64,000 bases of DNA from assembly GCF_905220415.1 (NCBI RefSeq), contig NC_059537.1:13616093-13680092 (forward strand), in the 5' to 3' direction. The translations under genes and the position numbers were made by a program. Positions 20,895 to 32,227 of this stretch are shown one piece after another; positions within the stretch are counted from its first letter, which is position 1, and each line of letters begins with the position of its first letter. Below the pieces are notes generated by a model. The model was not told the origin of the DNA. It saw nothing but the letters and a program-made list of their open reading frames with translations, and did no database searches. The stretch is from Colias croceus. Its lineage: Eukaryota; Arthropoda; Insecta; Lepidoptera; Pieridae.

Positions 20895-21013
20895 AAATTT
20901 TTTAATCACATATTTGGGTTTGGTATCGATCCAGTAACACCCCCTGCTATTTATTTTTTCAATATTTTCAATGTACAGAATTGACCCTTCTACAGATTTA
21001 TTATATGTATAGA
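20529..21013 (-). mobile_element. Helitron-like element HelD, copy 2, inverted to copy 1
   Basis: Longer version of 19881-20219 on the other strand, with an extra block (GGATGTCGGTCTTCGCGTGG to AACGTGTGTTCGCGG) shared with 58580-59042, and a (GACA)n tract at about 20855-20892. The 3' ends of the two copies face each other across 310 bp. Confidence 0.7.
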
Positions 21014-21890
21014 AGAATTAGCTTAATCTTTGAAGAAAGAAATGTAAAGTTATACACGTTAAAGGGAATTTAAAAAAACTTCTTTATAACTTTTTCTTGA
21101 ATTACAGTTTTCAATCATGTGTTATTTTGATGACAAAAATGCATATTTCAACATCTAGTTAAAGAATACATAATAACGTCTATGTGTTTTTCAACTTAAG
21201 AATCATAAACTACCTAATCGAGCAGTCAGTAATCCTATATTTTCCTCAAGAGGATGTATGTGGGTTTCATTCGGTGACCACTAAAAATATTACCAGATGA
21301 ACGTTTTCTTATTTGCTATTTAGTATGATGGTGCAAAACAGCTTCTAAACCCTAATTTATAAGCAAATATTTGAGAGAGTCAGCATCCATTAAATTTCAA
21401 GTAATGTGTATCATAAAACTTGTATGCTTTTTAAATCGTAAGTGTTATCATCGCATCGAATTCATAATTATAACGCACTTATGGTTTATGATTGTGATTT
21501 TTAAACAACTCCATAATATTAACTATTCCAAACTCTTCCATATATTATGTACTAAAACTTATTAGTACTATGTAACTAATCTAAATACACTATAGATTTC
21601 GATTTGTTTTATTTGAATGTCTATTGGTAATTCTTTTTCCTTTTCCTTTCTAGCTTCCTTTTAACTTTGCCTTTCTTTTGCCAATAATAAACGCAACCAC
21701 GGATTTGATTTTGTCTTTTCATTTATATCAATATTGATTGGAGAAACAAATTGAAAATCAATAATTCTCGTGGATCTAGGTTCAAGAGGTCATCATAGTA
21801 TAATAAATAAAAGATACTGAAATTAGACAAATTGGCGTGAATCGTGATTAGTTACTTTCAAACGTGTTTAAAGGTATTACGGGTGTTTGT
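21014..21890. other. Intergenic, nothing recognised
   Basis: AT-rich. A 64-codon frame at 21371-21565 has no domain. Confidence 0.4.
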
Positions 21891-21893
21891 ATC

Positions 21894-22123
21894 ACGGTGC
21901 ATTTACATCAAACGAACATAGAACTAGAGCTAGAGCAAGAGCATTCTTTCGTGATCTTTGTAAAAGCAAATTCAGTGTTGTTCGGAATTAGAACATTGCA
22001 TAGAATCTTTTCGAACGCACTTAGAACAACGAAAGAATGCTCTGCGCCTGTTTACACTAAACAAATTTGACACAGTGGGGTTAGAATGAGCATTCGCTCG
22101 TTTGATGTAGGTAAATGCACCGT
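21894..22123. mobile_element. MITE with nested inverted repeats
   Basis: Outer ends ACGGTGCATTTACATCAAAC and the reverse complement of TTTGATGTAGGTAAATGCAC pair with a 3-bp indel. A second inverted pair lies inside (GAGCATTCTTTCGT / ACGAAAGAATGCTC). ACGGGTGTT occurs just outside both ends (21879 and 22123) and again at 22143. The two open frames across it are repeat-derived. Confidence 0.6.
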
Positions 22124-22816
22124 ACGGGTGTTGCGCACGGGTACGGGTGTTGTGTTGTTGGAACAAGCAAATCGATAGATTTTATCATTCTATTATAGAA
22201 AATGTAATTACTGATACAAATACGCTAATACGGTAATGCTTATCACAGACTTTCATTTTAACCTCTATAAAATTGTAATATTTTTCTAATAAAATAGGTA
22301 TTATTTTATATTATTTCAGATAATTTTAAAATCCTTATCAATATAACCTGAAAATACTGACTGATATGCATAAAGTATAACTTTGACAGATTAGGTGGAA
22401 AAATACGTAGAAAATATATTGTTTACCAATCTGGGCTCTCTTAAATAAAAGAACAGTTTGGCCATAAGTACATTTATTTAATAACGTTTCGTTTTGAAAT
22501 TTTCCTCCATAGAACAACCACAATATAACTTATTGCTATATTGTTCGCCAGTAATCACTTGTATACAGAATACATACAACAACGACCTGTGAAATATTGA
22601 AGGCCACGAGGAAAATTATGTAATTTTTTATTGATCTTGCCTGCTTGGAATAAAGTAGGTTTATTTTTCCTTCTCGTTTAATTGTAAAATCACAATGTTA
22701 ATCACATGATGCCTTGCTGTATTTTCCATCTAGGACATATAATATAACAGTTTCCATTTATAACAGAAATAAAATTATCTTTTAACTATCTATCTCTAGT
22801 GTTTCATAAAAATCAA
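22124..22816. other. 3' flank of the prohibitin gene
   Basis: TTTATT (AATAAA on the minus strand) occurs at 22627-22632 and 22660-22665, 150-190 bases after the stop, as candidate poly(A) signals. No long T-run or flanking duplication marks a recent retroposition. Confidence 0.4.
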
Positions 22817-23686
22817 TTACTTTTTCTTAACCAAATTTTCAGCGAAACTATCAAAAGCGGGATCCTGGAGGTTCATCATTAAACTCTCTCCTGACAGGAA
22901 AACTTTGTTCTGTGACTTCGCGATCATTCTAGAAATATTCTGCGCGGCTCTGATCTTACGTAGTTTCAAGTATCCGGGGTTCATTGACACTGCTTTTCCT
23001 AGCAACTCTGCTGCCTCAGCTTCACCTTCGGCTTGAACAATTTTCTGCTGTCGTTCCTGCTTTGCTCTTTCTACTATGAAGGACGCCCGCTGTGCCGCTT
23101 GCTGAGCTATCTGTTTTGCTTCAACTGCAGCGGAGTACTCTCTACCAAAACTCATCTCAGTGAGCGACACATCATCGAGAATAATATTGAAATCAGCAGC
23201 CCTTTCAGCTAGTTCTCTTCGTATCAGCAAAGATACTTGATGCCGTTGTGTGATCAGTTGGGAAGCGGTGAATTTAGCAACGACTGATTTCAAAACTTCA
23301 TTACAAATGGACGGTAGAACTTTTTCATCATAGTTTGTGCCTAGCTGCCGGTACATTGTGGGTAAACTTTCCGCATTGGGCCGAGTTAACACTCTTAGTG
23401 AAATATTAACCATTTGCAAGTCTTTTGACCCGGTAGGTGAAGATATAACGTGTGGTCGTGACCTTATGTCATAGATGATAGGTTTCTGGAACCAGGGTAT
23501 ACGAAAGTGCATTCCTTCCGTCAAGATGTGTCTCTGTACTCCTCCTATTCGGTTGTACATGATGGCTCGGTGTCCTCCATCTACGTTGAAAACTGTTTGG
23601 GACACACAATACGTTGTTGCACCAATAACAGCAACTGCTTTCAAACCATTGGCCAAGGCTTGCGGATTTCTGAATTTAGAAGCCAT
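22817..23686 (-). CDS. PHB2-like: Prohibitin-2-type protein, intronless and intact (289 aa)
   Basis: An unbroken frame from ATG (23686) to TAA (22817-22819). Visible hallmarks: a hydrophobic N-terminal segment (about residues 12-30), GGHRAIMYNRIGGVQ, HFRIPWFQKPIIYDIRSRP, SSPTGSKDLQMVNISLRVL, and the PHB/SPFH core through NEVLKSVVAKF and QLITQRHQVSLLIRRELAER. An Ala/Gln/Glu-rich coiled coil follows (about 180-235), then GYLKLRKIRAAQNI. The family forms ring complexes with prohibitin-1 in the mitochondrial inner membrane. Length (289 aa) is about ten short of the usual 299, missing at the N terminus. A single exon is unusual for this gene and, with changes such as AQQAAQRAS in the coil, suggests a retrocopy kept under selection. 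The ATG has A residues at -3 and beyond. Confidence 0.9.
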   Translation of the reverse strand: MASKFRNPQALANGLKAVAVIGATTYCVSQTVFNVDGGHRAIMYNRIGGVQRHILTEGMHFRIPWFQKPIIYDIRSRPHVISSPTGSKDLQMVNISLRVLTRPNAESLPTMYRQLGTNYDEKVLPSICNEVLKSVVAKFTASQLITQRHQVSLLIRRELAERAADFNIILDDVSLTEMSFGREYSAAVEAKQIAQQAAQRASFIVERAKQERQQKIVQAEGEAEAAELLGKAVSMNPGYLKLRKIRAAQNISRMIAKSQNKVFLSGESLMMNLQDPAFDSFAENLVKKK

Positions 23687-25325
23687 TTTTTAACCAATTA
23701 GGATAACACAGATTTAAAACACTTCAGAGAGGTTTTAAGGCTTTGCACCAAGTTTTTATTGTTATAAAATATAAATTTTCCACTATTAACGCGTGTCACA
23801 CTACATGGTTGTTTTATCACTGACACTTGATGATGAATAGCTAAATTCTTGTGAAGGTCTGATTCACAGCACCGTATGTTAATTAGGACAGTGTCGTAAA
23901 TTCAGACAAAAAGAGGCAGCGCTCTTGTAGATAAAATTGCTAGTATTGGGAACAGCATGTGGTTAAATAGATTGATATTATTTTCAATTAATTCAATAGT
24001 TTATTATTTTCTTAATTAATATGCAACACTAGAATTTATTCGCTGGTTTAAGATAATTTTTCCAAAGATACTGTACCTTATCGTTAATATACTAGATATT
24101 GTTTTAAGTTATAAACTTAAAGCTGTGCTAATTGATGTTTACAAATAATTATTCGTACTATTAAATTGTATGTATTTAATAAAATGTGTTGATGAAATAA
24201 AAAAAAAGAAAAAAGATGAAAATAAAATTTCTTAACATAGCATAGGAGATGAGAGATAAATGACTCTACATACAAAAAATTGCTAACAATAGCGCCTAGG
24301 ATGATAAATAAATGACTCTACAATTTTACATACATTAAACATACGTCCTTTTAAACTTACAATAGCTCAAATGTTAATTAGCTGAAGATAATAGTATTTT
24401 CAGCAGATAGAGGCTTAATACTGATAATGCGAAAGTTCGCATCGCAACAGAGTGATTCCTGAAATGTTTTTTCCGGTTGAAAATAGAGAGATTAAAGATT
24501 GATAAAGTGTCCTTTTTACCGCAGTAAAAAATGTCATTCCCTTGAGAATTTTCTTTGAGTACGAGGAAAAAGTTACAGGGAAAAGCTACATTAATGCTAC
24601 ATTAATGCTACATTAATGATGATATTTAAATATGGGTAGTAGGCAATAACTAGTTGCATAAAATGATAATGTTCTAGCGGTTGACGCGGTTGGTCAAACA
24701 AACCAATTTGCATACAACTGACTTTATCTCAGAATACGTAATATTTCATACTTTTATATAACGTTTACTACAATATTAATTATGAATGTTTATTAAGAAA
24801 CATTTATGCTATTTAATTTTGTAAAATAAATGCAAATTATGAAAAATGATAATACTTAGTTATTCTTTGATATAAAGTGTGTATAAATAAACATTTAGCT
24901 GATTTTAATACAAAAGTGTGCTATATATTATACGTTTAAAAAATATTTACATAAATAATCATTTTATAAGCGATAATAATGAGTTTTTAAAAATATTACC
25001 CTATATTCATAGTGTAGAGCACTTACAATTTCTCTTACATAAATATCTGGGTGATTGCCGGTATTTTGAAGCTTAACCAATTTTTATGAAATGAAATTTA
25101 TAATGAACATATAGGTATTATAATATGTGTTAGTTTCTACAATTAAGTAGATAGGTATTATTAAATACAACAGAGAGGTAATACCTGTTAATTTCTCAGA
25201 TTCATTTATATACATTTGAACAAATAAATAAGAAAGTACAAGAAGACGACCATGTAGTAGGTAATTGATGATATTATTCACTATTTTATTATTTTGTTTC
25301 AGTGAAGGTTTCATATTTATTATTT
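23687..25325. other. 5' flank of the prohibitin gene and intergenic sequence
   Basis: 23790-23940 holds the likely minus-strand promoter region (ACGCGTGTCACACTACATGG, CACTGACACTTGATG), without a TATA box. Three 11-bp copies of GCTACATTAAT lie at 24585-24617, and ATAAATGACTCTACA is repeated at about 24257 and 24307. No gene. Confidence 0.35.
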
Positions 25326-25566
25326 ACTAGCTTTCCGCCCGCGGCTTCACCCGCGTTTTGAAAGAAAAACCCGCATAGTTCCCGTTCAAGTGGGATTTCC
25401 GGGATTGCGTCATTTTCCCGGGATAAAAAGTAGCCTATTTCCTTTCTCAGGTATCAGAATATCTCCATACCAAATCTCATGAAAATTGGTTCAGTAGTTT
25501 AGGCGTGATTGAGTAACAGACAGACAGACAGAGTTACTTTCGCATTTATAATATTAAGTATGGATA
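25326..25566 (-). mobile_element. Helitron-like element HelC, copy 2
   Basis: ACTAGCTTTCCGCCCGCGGC, ACCCGCATAGTTCCCGTTC, GGTTCAGTAGTTTAGGCGTG, three to four GACA units and TAATATTAAGTATGGAT at the right. Confidence 0.65.
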
Positions 25567-27941
25567 AATGAGATGAATATAATATTTCACTTGTTTTACT
25601 AAATAGTTACTATATTCATATGCTAATCTATGTAACAAATCAAGACCGTATAATAGAAACGCATAAAATTTACTAATAATTTAATACGGCTCTTTTGTTC
25701 CAGAATAACACTACAATTTACTACCTAGTTATTATATTTAAAAAAAAGTCTTACCAAAATATATTACGCACTTGCACACTCACTTCAAGGTTAAATGCAC
25801 TCAATTATGTCACTTATTGTATGGAAATAGGGTCGAAATCGCGGTGGGTTGATAAAAGAAAGGCGATCGACGCGGGCGCACGCTACGATGCGCGAGTTCG
25901 GATGACAAGTTGGCTGTTATCACAAGACGTGAGAGGAACTAGAGTGGCCATGGAGGTTATTTGTATTGGATTTGAAAAACCTTTGAAAACGTTATTTAGA
26001 CTGTATATGCGGTACCTAGTTTTTATCCAAAAGAAAAGACAAGAATCGAAAAGGGTGAAAAATTATATAGCACACATATTCGAAAAGTTCATGCAACAAA
26101 ATTCGACGTTGTAAATTATACAGAAACAAGGTCGTTACAGCACATACAAAGTAAGGCATCTCTTCTTGTGTTAACTAGTGTATATAAAGCAGCGCTTAGC
26201 CCCCCTAACATAAAGTAGAGCTGCACTTTTGCTTGCTCTACCATAAAAATATGCTTTACCCAATCAGATAAACTTCACTGATCGAGCACGTAAACACTAA
26301 ATCGTACAGGAATTTGAGGTAACGAACTTGAGATACATATACAATATTATACAGTCACTATATACAGTAATAATGCTCTATTAACATAAAACAATATTAT
26401 TAAAACGAATAAGCCAGAATATTAACCGCATAATGAATTAATTAGTGCGAGCTGAAACAAAAAATAAATTGACAATAATCATGCAAAACCAAAAAAATAC
26501 AAATCCAATAAAAATAAAAATCATGGTCACTCAACCTACAAGATGAATGAATAGGACACAAATCCATTACCCACTACGGTGACAATGCAGCATCGTGTTA
26601 TGGCGACTCGTGACCAGCCATAATGTTCTGTTATCATAAGATCTCTCTTAATTTATGTTAATTATTACAATGTTTACTGAGAAATATGGACGTGAAATTC
26701 AACTATGTATACTTGTGTGAAGAAAGTGAATGTCTTCGTATAAAATATGTACTTCATATTTTTCACTAGCTTCTCGCTCGTAGCTTCGCTTGCGCACTTT
26801 AAGTTACGTTTCATGCAAAATGTTTCACCTCTGTAGTCTATAACATTTAAAAGGTTAATTTTTGCCTAAATGTTATCTAATAGTAATTTCGAGCCTTATA
26901 ATTTGCTTATGCGAAGTGTAGGATATCCACAGTCAGATTAAAAAAATAACTCTATATTTTAACAGAGCAAGAGCAACATACCTAATTAATCGTAACTTAA
27001 GAGCCAAATAGATACGCCATATCGATCTTCATAATTATACAAAGAAATTTCTCAGGAACTAGTAGGTAATTAAAATAGACTAAACCTGTTCATAATTTAT
27101 TCACCTCATCCTGAGATACATCCTGGAACTAAACTTCCATACTTACCAATAAAATGCGGAAACATTGAACCCGTTCTGAATTACTTTTACTTTCAATCGA
27201 CCTGTGTTACGTGATTATCATATAAGTTATAGCTGCCTCTTCTTATTGAATAATATTTATTTTAATTTCATTTAGATCAGCTATGAATATTAAATGGGTT
27301 TAAATAGTGATTTAATGCTGTATTTGTTTGACTTAGAACATTATATTTTGTACTAGGTACATAATATGTGCTACAATAATATGTCCATTGAGTGTGAATC
27401 GCGGATTCCAAAACCTTGCACAATGTTTAAGAAAAAGCCGATCTGTCTCTATGTTTTGTAGGATCCTACCTACTATGAGCTAATATATTAGCTATAAGTA
27501 AAAACATAATTAAATTATTATATGGAACATGTTACTATGCACCTGATTTCGAATCTAATGCGTTCATACAGATTTTAGAATCATAATTATTATAATAGAC
27601 CAAACTTAGTCTCTTCTTTATCTTATTTTATTTATTTTAAATAATTTACGGCTTTTAAAAACAATAATTAACATACATCGTGCGTAAAGCCACCGTCACG
27701 AGTGTCCTCAAAAGAAAAACATTAAAATAATTTGTTACTTCACGACCGACCATTTTGCATTTTGCGGTAATCATTTCCATTTGACGCAATTATCCTTGTT
27801 ATCTCAGATCTTTCAGGGTTTCTTTGCTTCAGTGATTTTGATAGTCAATTACCTACAATTATCTATTTATTTGTTCTTTAGAGTACATAAAACAATTTAG
27901 AGAAAATGGTAAAAAATAAAAATACTATAAGTTGAAAGTAA
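25567..27941. other. Long stretch with one unassigned GC-rich open frame
   Basis: 25695-26114 is a 139-codon open frame. Its central part (25830-25960) is markedly GC-rich (GGCGATCGACGCGGGCGCAC), but I see no domain, and the ends are AT-rich. It might cover a 5' exon or promoter. 26766-26800 is a short Helitron-like end (CTAGCTTCTCGCTCGTAGC). The remainder is AT-rich with nothing recognised. Confidence 0.3.
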
Positions 27942-28097
27942 TTATAAGGTCGTTATATTCTTGGGGTCTAAGCTTAATGTATATTGTTGTAAGTAAATCG
28001 AATCCATTCCAGGCTTTGCATTCCGGATCGACAGTAAACTACCAATTTCATCATTGAAAATATATTTCCACCTCTTCTCAAACATGGTTTGAAGAAC
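27942..28097 (-). CDS. Terminal coding exon of an unrecognised minus-strand gene (partial)
   Basis: A strong acceptor (TTTCTTTTTTTATAG on the minus strand) opens a 51-codon frame in phase 0, beginning VLQTMFEKRWKYIFNDEIGS and continuing LLSIRNAKPGMDSIYLQQYT to TAA at 27942-27944. AATAAA (TTTATT at 27866-27871) lies about 75 bases downstream. The peptide is compact and charged with aromatic residues, like a folded domain end. No preceding exon could be confirmed; a frame at about 28150-28270 after a CTACAG acceptor is a weak candidate. I do not recognise the protein. Confidence 0.45.
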   Translation of the reverse strand, partial: VLQTMFEKRWKYIFNDEIGSLLSIRNAKPGMDSIYLQQYTLSLDPKNITTL

Positions 28098-29354
28098 CTA
28101 TAAAAAAAGAAAATAATAAATCAATACCTATTAATTAATTTTAAAACAGCAGCGAAAACATCAAAAACCAGAAAAAAGTTCTGGAAGTGGTAGGTATCCG
28201 GTGATTCGATTTGAATTTCAAATGACCTTTGACATTCAAAACAGTGGAGTGGAAAATAGGTTTAGCGATATCTGTAGAAATAGGTTAGTTATTTCCTATG
28301 TATCCGGGAACAGCATCCGATCCTCGAATCAGCTTAGATAAGTGCTAGTGTACAAGACTAGTGTTTGATAAGTTATAGCGGCGAAATTGAATTTAATGCG
28401 GTAACTACGATTATTTTGTTCAGAGGTGTTGGCACGAATTCGAATTGATTTCCAATTTGAATTTATTAAAATTTATTAATAATGTATACGATTAACTTTA
28501 CTTACCATAATATTAGCCATATTAGTAACTACAATTATTATTAATGAGGATGACTATCTACTTGAGTTATTATTTTCAATTTCTTAAATAATTTAAGTAC
28601 CTTTTAAATAAAATAGCAAATACACATCCAAACAATTTTGCATTATAAAACTCACAGGAGACTAAAATTGTTCCTATTGTTAATTTTAAACCCTTCGTCT
28701 ACAGTCTGAACCCCACGAATAGCGGAAAGAACACGCATGCGTGCTTTGCCATCACTCTAACTCCACCTGTCAACAACAGCCGGTCTACATAACCTATAAC
28801 AATTAAATCAAAACAAACAATTTTTAGTGTGTACGTTTTATATTTCTATTGGACGTAATATCGGACCATTGCCTTTTAATCAAATACCAATTGAAATCAT
28901 TTATCGGTTGGTAGCAATTGATTGAGTGTTGTTTTAATATTTGATCGACGAAGACTAATAATTGGTGACTGGGAAATATATAATTTTGTAAGTTTTTAAC
29001 TGAAACCTTATGTGTGTGTGAATAAAAGTGTTAAATAGTGTTATATTGTGTTAAAAACGCGCCGGTAAATCATAGCTACAGCCTACAGGCTACAGCTGTT
29101 CTAACATCGTATGATTTTGCGAAAGGTGAAATTGTCTGTCTCTTTCTAACTAACGGAGCTTCCGCGTGGTACCTACTCGTAGAAGATCCTGAATTTAACT
29201 TTGAAAATAAATAATAATATATAAATCAGTTTAGTAGTCGTTAGGTAACTCTATACCATAATATGTATTTCATCTGAAATATTGTGTGAGGATTTTGTTG
29301 CCAAACTAAATATATGTAGCATGTTCGTTGTGAAGGACTAGTGTCTGAAATAGG
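28098..29354. other. Non-coding stretch with a possible promoter and 5' exon (28700-28990)
   Basis: 28735-28800 is relatively GC-rich (ACACGCATGCGTGCTTTGCC, CCTGTCAACAACAGCC). It resembles the TGTCA/GCATGCG patches at 4680 and 8030. At 28989 there is a GTAAGT donor after AATATATAATTTT. This could be a non-coding first exon on the + strand, perhaps of the transporter at 32228, but nothing proves the link. Confidence 0.25.
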
Positions 29355-29514
29355 ATGTATCGCGACTATTTATTTTTATCACAGACTTTTATCAATATTA
29401 ATTAATATACTTTGAATATAATATATTCATATAATATATTCAATATAATATATTCAAAGTATATTAATTAATATTGATAAAAGTCTGTGATAAAAATAAA
29501 TAGTCGCGATACAT
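29355..29514. repeat. 160-bp near-perfect palindrome
   Basis: ATGTATCGCGACTATTTATT at the left is matched exactly by AATAAATAGTCGCGATACAT at the right. The pairing continues through TTTTATCACAGACTTTTATC and an AT-rich centre (TATAATATATTCA repeats). Arms of about 70 bp or more. A fold-back MITE or a hairpin RNA gene could look like this. Confidence 0.75.
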
Positions 29515-30549
29515 ATTACATACATATAATAGGTGTAATCAAAACTTTTTTATAGGTTAATAGGTTTTGATATCGATTTTTTTGATCATCGCTCTCAGTA
29601 GATAATTTTTTTTAAAGATAAAAAATCATGAGAAGACAGCTTACTCACGTGATTGCAAGAAGAAACTGTGCCAATTAGGTAAAAGCTTAAAAATAACGAC
29701 TAAAAGTAGAGCAAATATTTTTAAAACAGTGTCTAAACTCAGGCTAATTAGTCTTTCCTTTTTGCTTTTATCTTGGAGATGTTCAAAGAGAGGAATTGCA
29801 CTCAGAATCTTGTCATATAAGTTAGCTTGTAATTACTACTTATTACTTTCACTACGAAGATTTTGAAAGAAAAGCAAGTAAATTGTTAATTGCTTAATAT
29901 TATCCTTTAAATCCTTCACTTGATATTTGATAGTGATTACCTTCCTTGAGTGGATTACAATACAATTTTAGATACTAAAAAACCCTACTTATAAACACAA
30001 CATAAATAAATTATTTCCCAGTAATACATTTCTTTTGATAAAATGCAAAATATAATTTTAAAACCGTATTATAAGAATCATCAACACAACTTGATAATAA
30101 CGTAAAATATATGCTACTTTAGGAATTATAAAAGAAGAGTGGATGAATCAATGATGTTATATTTGCACAAACGACCATTGATTCAACGTTGCACAGTCAT
30201 CTACATAAACACAAAGTTCCTATCAAAACAGTTCAATAATTCACGTTTTCAATGGCCTCTTTTAAAGTAAAATGGATTTCAAATCCGCCATTTGATTCCC
30301 AGCTGAAATATTCGCTTCAGTCAAATAGACTGGAAAGATTAGTCGTTTAGTGTCGCGCCATTTCATTTTACTGTTTTGAGTGTCGGAGTATGGAGTAGAA
30401 TATTCTTTCAAACCACAGTTTCAAACATTCAATTTGGTGGACTGTTGACAGTTTTGTTTTATTGCACGTTCTTAGCTGATAATTTCGCTAGGTATATTTT
30501 TGTTGTCCGTCTGTTTAATATAAGCTGAAGTTTACCTACATTGAATACT
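29515..30549. other. AT-rich stretch, nothing recognised
   Basis: No open frame or repeat match that I can support. Confidence 0.4.
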
Positions 30550-30850
30550 CAAGTCTACGGTGCCTAATCAAACTTATGAGCCAACGGAATCAAAGGACAC
30601 AGCCGTTTCTGCTTCAAATTTACGCAAATTTTGATATTCGCAAGGGAATCAAAACCTACTCCCCGTGAACACAGAATCTTGAAAGTTAAACGTCTTATCG
30701 CACAGATAAAGGAAAAATTGTAAAAAGTAAAATTTACAATTACAACATAGGTACTTATACACACAGAATAATAACTATTAGCTAGTTTATACGGAACCTT
30801 TCGGTACGCGAGTCCGACTCCGAGGTCGACGTTGTTGGCCGATTTTTTTT
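30550..30850. repeat. Dispersed repeat ending in GCGAGTCCGACTC
   Basis: CTACTCCCCGTGAACACAGA...GTTAAACGTCTTATCGCACAG and GGTACGCGAGTCCGACTCC...TTGGCCGATTTTTTTT have the make-up of a very common Lepidoptera repeat, as I remember it. The 110-codon minus-strand open frame at 30564-30896 lies within it and is not a host gene. Confidence 0.45.
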
Positions 30851-30946
30851 GGGAATTAACATACATTTTATACACGTACAAAATGTATGTGTTCATGAGA
30901 ATATAAAGAGTAAGGACACTAAATGTAGGTACGGTCTATACAAATC

Positions 30947-31040
30947 ATATTATAGTGGTGGGGATCGAACCAACAACCTCTCAAGGAAAAAATTGTCAGG
31001 GTCAATAACCATTGCTCACCAATTCGTCAATTACTGTACT
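30947..31040 (-). mobile_element. tRNA-derived SINE fragment
   Basis: On the minus strand there is an A-box-like TTGGTGAGCAATGG and, about 35 bases on, a B box GGTTCGATCCC (near 30961-30971). The promoter order fits pol III SINE heads. It differs from the SINE at 8890/18113. Confidence 0.5.
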
Positions 31041-31799
31041 AGTATAATAATATTATTGTCACAAAAAAGCAAATTTGTAACTGTAACTATATATAGATTG
31101 GAAAAAGTTGTTGTCACGTAATAAAAAAAACACTCGAAACCGTTCAGTGCGTTTTAGTTACAAAATGTTATCTTCTTCACCTTTAAATGCTCGAAAAGAA
31201 CACCTTATAAAATTGTTGTATGCGCTCCTTAGAATTTCTGACATCAATATCGGCCCATTTTCTTATTTATATTGCAGAAATACTGCCCTTCAAAATATAA
31301 TGCAGGATATTCACAATAGCATCTAAAGAAATAGCGTAACAACTGTAAAATATTTCGTCATATAGGTAGCACATGGCATTGCCAATGCTACAGGTGCGGG
31401 GTCATCAACCTCACCTGTCAATGAAGTTGACAACTAGCTATATTATAATATTTTATCTACTATACATATTGATAAATAATATCAATCGAGTGCACTTGTA
31501 AAACGTGTAAAACATATGTAATTCGAATTATTTTTATATTAGGGAAAATTATGATTTTATCCATTTTAGTTTTATCTGCGAATAATAAACCATTATTGTT
31601 CTTAGCTTTATCATCTTTACGCATAGTAAATTATGATTTAACGCAATAAAAACAAATAACTCGGTTAAACCTAACAGATTGACCGCTACCGTTTAACATT
31701 CTTCAAATTGCTTCGCATATTAACGCTACCGTATTCGTATCGCATTGTTTAACCGGCCCAATTTCAAGAGCACTATTATTCAATACGATCACTCATTAA
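31041..31799. other. AT-rich stretch upstream of the first transporter exon
   Basis: A 72-codon frame at 31108-31326 has no domain and is cut by a splice-acceptor-like ATTTATATTGCAG at about 31277. Not called. Confidence 0.35.
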
Positions 31800-32227
31800 T
31801 CAGGTTATTTTCCACGTTGCGAGCTTACGTTAGTTTTTTCTATGACACACTGACTCGCATCACTTGCAGTTCTTCCGGCGATGACGCGTGACGTGCTCCA
31901 CGCACGTGCTCAATAATATCAAAGAGACAGACCATCTCCCCTTCCGTTCCAGCCTCTTCAAACGTGACATTGAACTGAAAGTTATAAAATACAACGTAAT
32001 CATAGCGTGATGCCTTTATGTATGGCGATTAGTGAATTTTGATACCGTTATCAGGCCACTTACAGCTCGATACAAGATATGCTGTATTAGAAGTTAGATC
32101 GTCCTATTTGACGGCGATTATTGAAGACTGATCGATCGCACCACGGGATCAATAGAGGGATCAAGATATTAGTATAAGTGATAATTAATTAGTGTATATA
32201 GCTGATAAGGCTATTAAGGAAGAGCAA
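31800..32227 (+). promoter_or_regulatory. Probable promoter and 5' UTR of transporter exon A
   Basis: Base composition rises sharply: GGCGATGACGCGTGACGTGC, then CCACGCACGTGCTCAATAAT, then GACCATCTCCCCTTCCGTTC. CACGCACGTG is an overlapping pair of E-box-like sites. No TATA box at a sensible place. The stretch leads directly into the coding exon at 32228. Confidence 0.4.

Noticed and set aside
25695..26114. 139-codon open frame, the longest besides prohibitin and transporter exon A
   Set aside because: Ends are low-complexity AT-rich, no domain or splice structure is recognisable, and only the middle is GC-rich. Not enough to call a gene.
30564..30896. 110-codon minus-strand frame
   Set aside because: Coincides with a common dispersed repeat ending GCGAGTCCGACTC; no domain.
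30947..31040. Possible minus-strand tRNA gene
   Set aside because: A/B boxes only; no acceptor stem could be traced. Called a SINE fragment.
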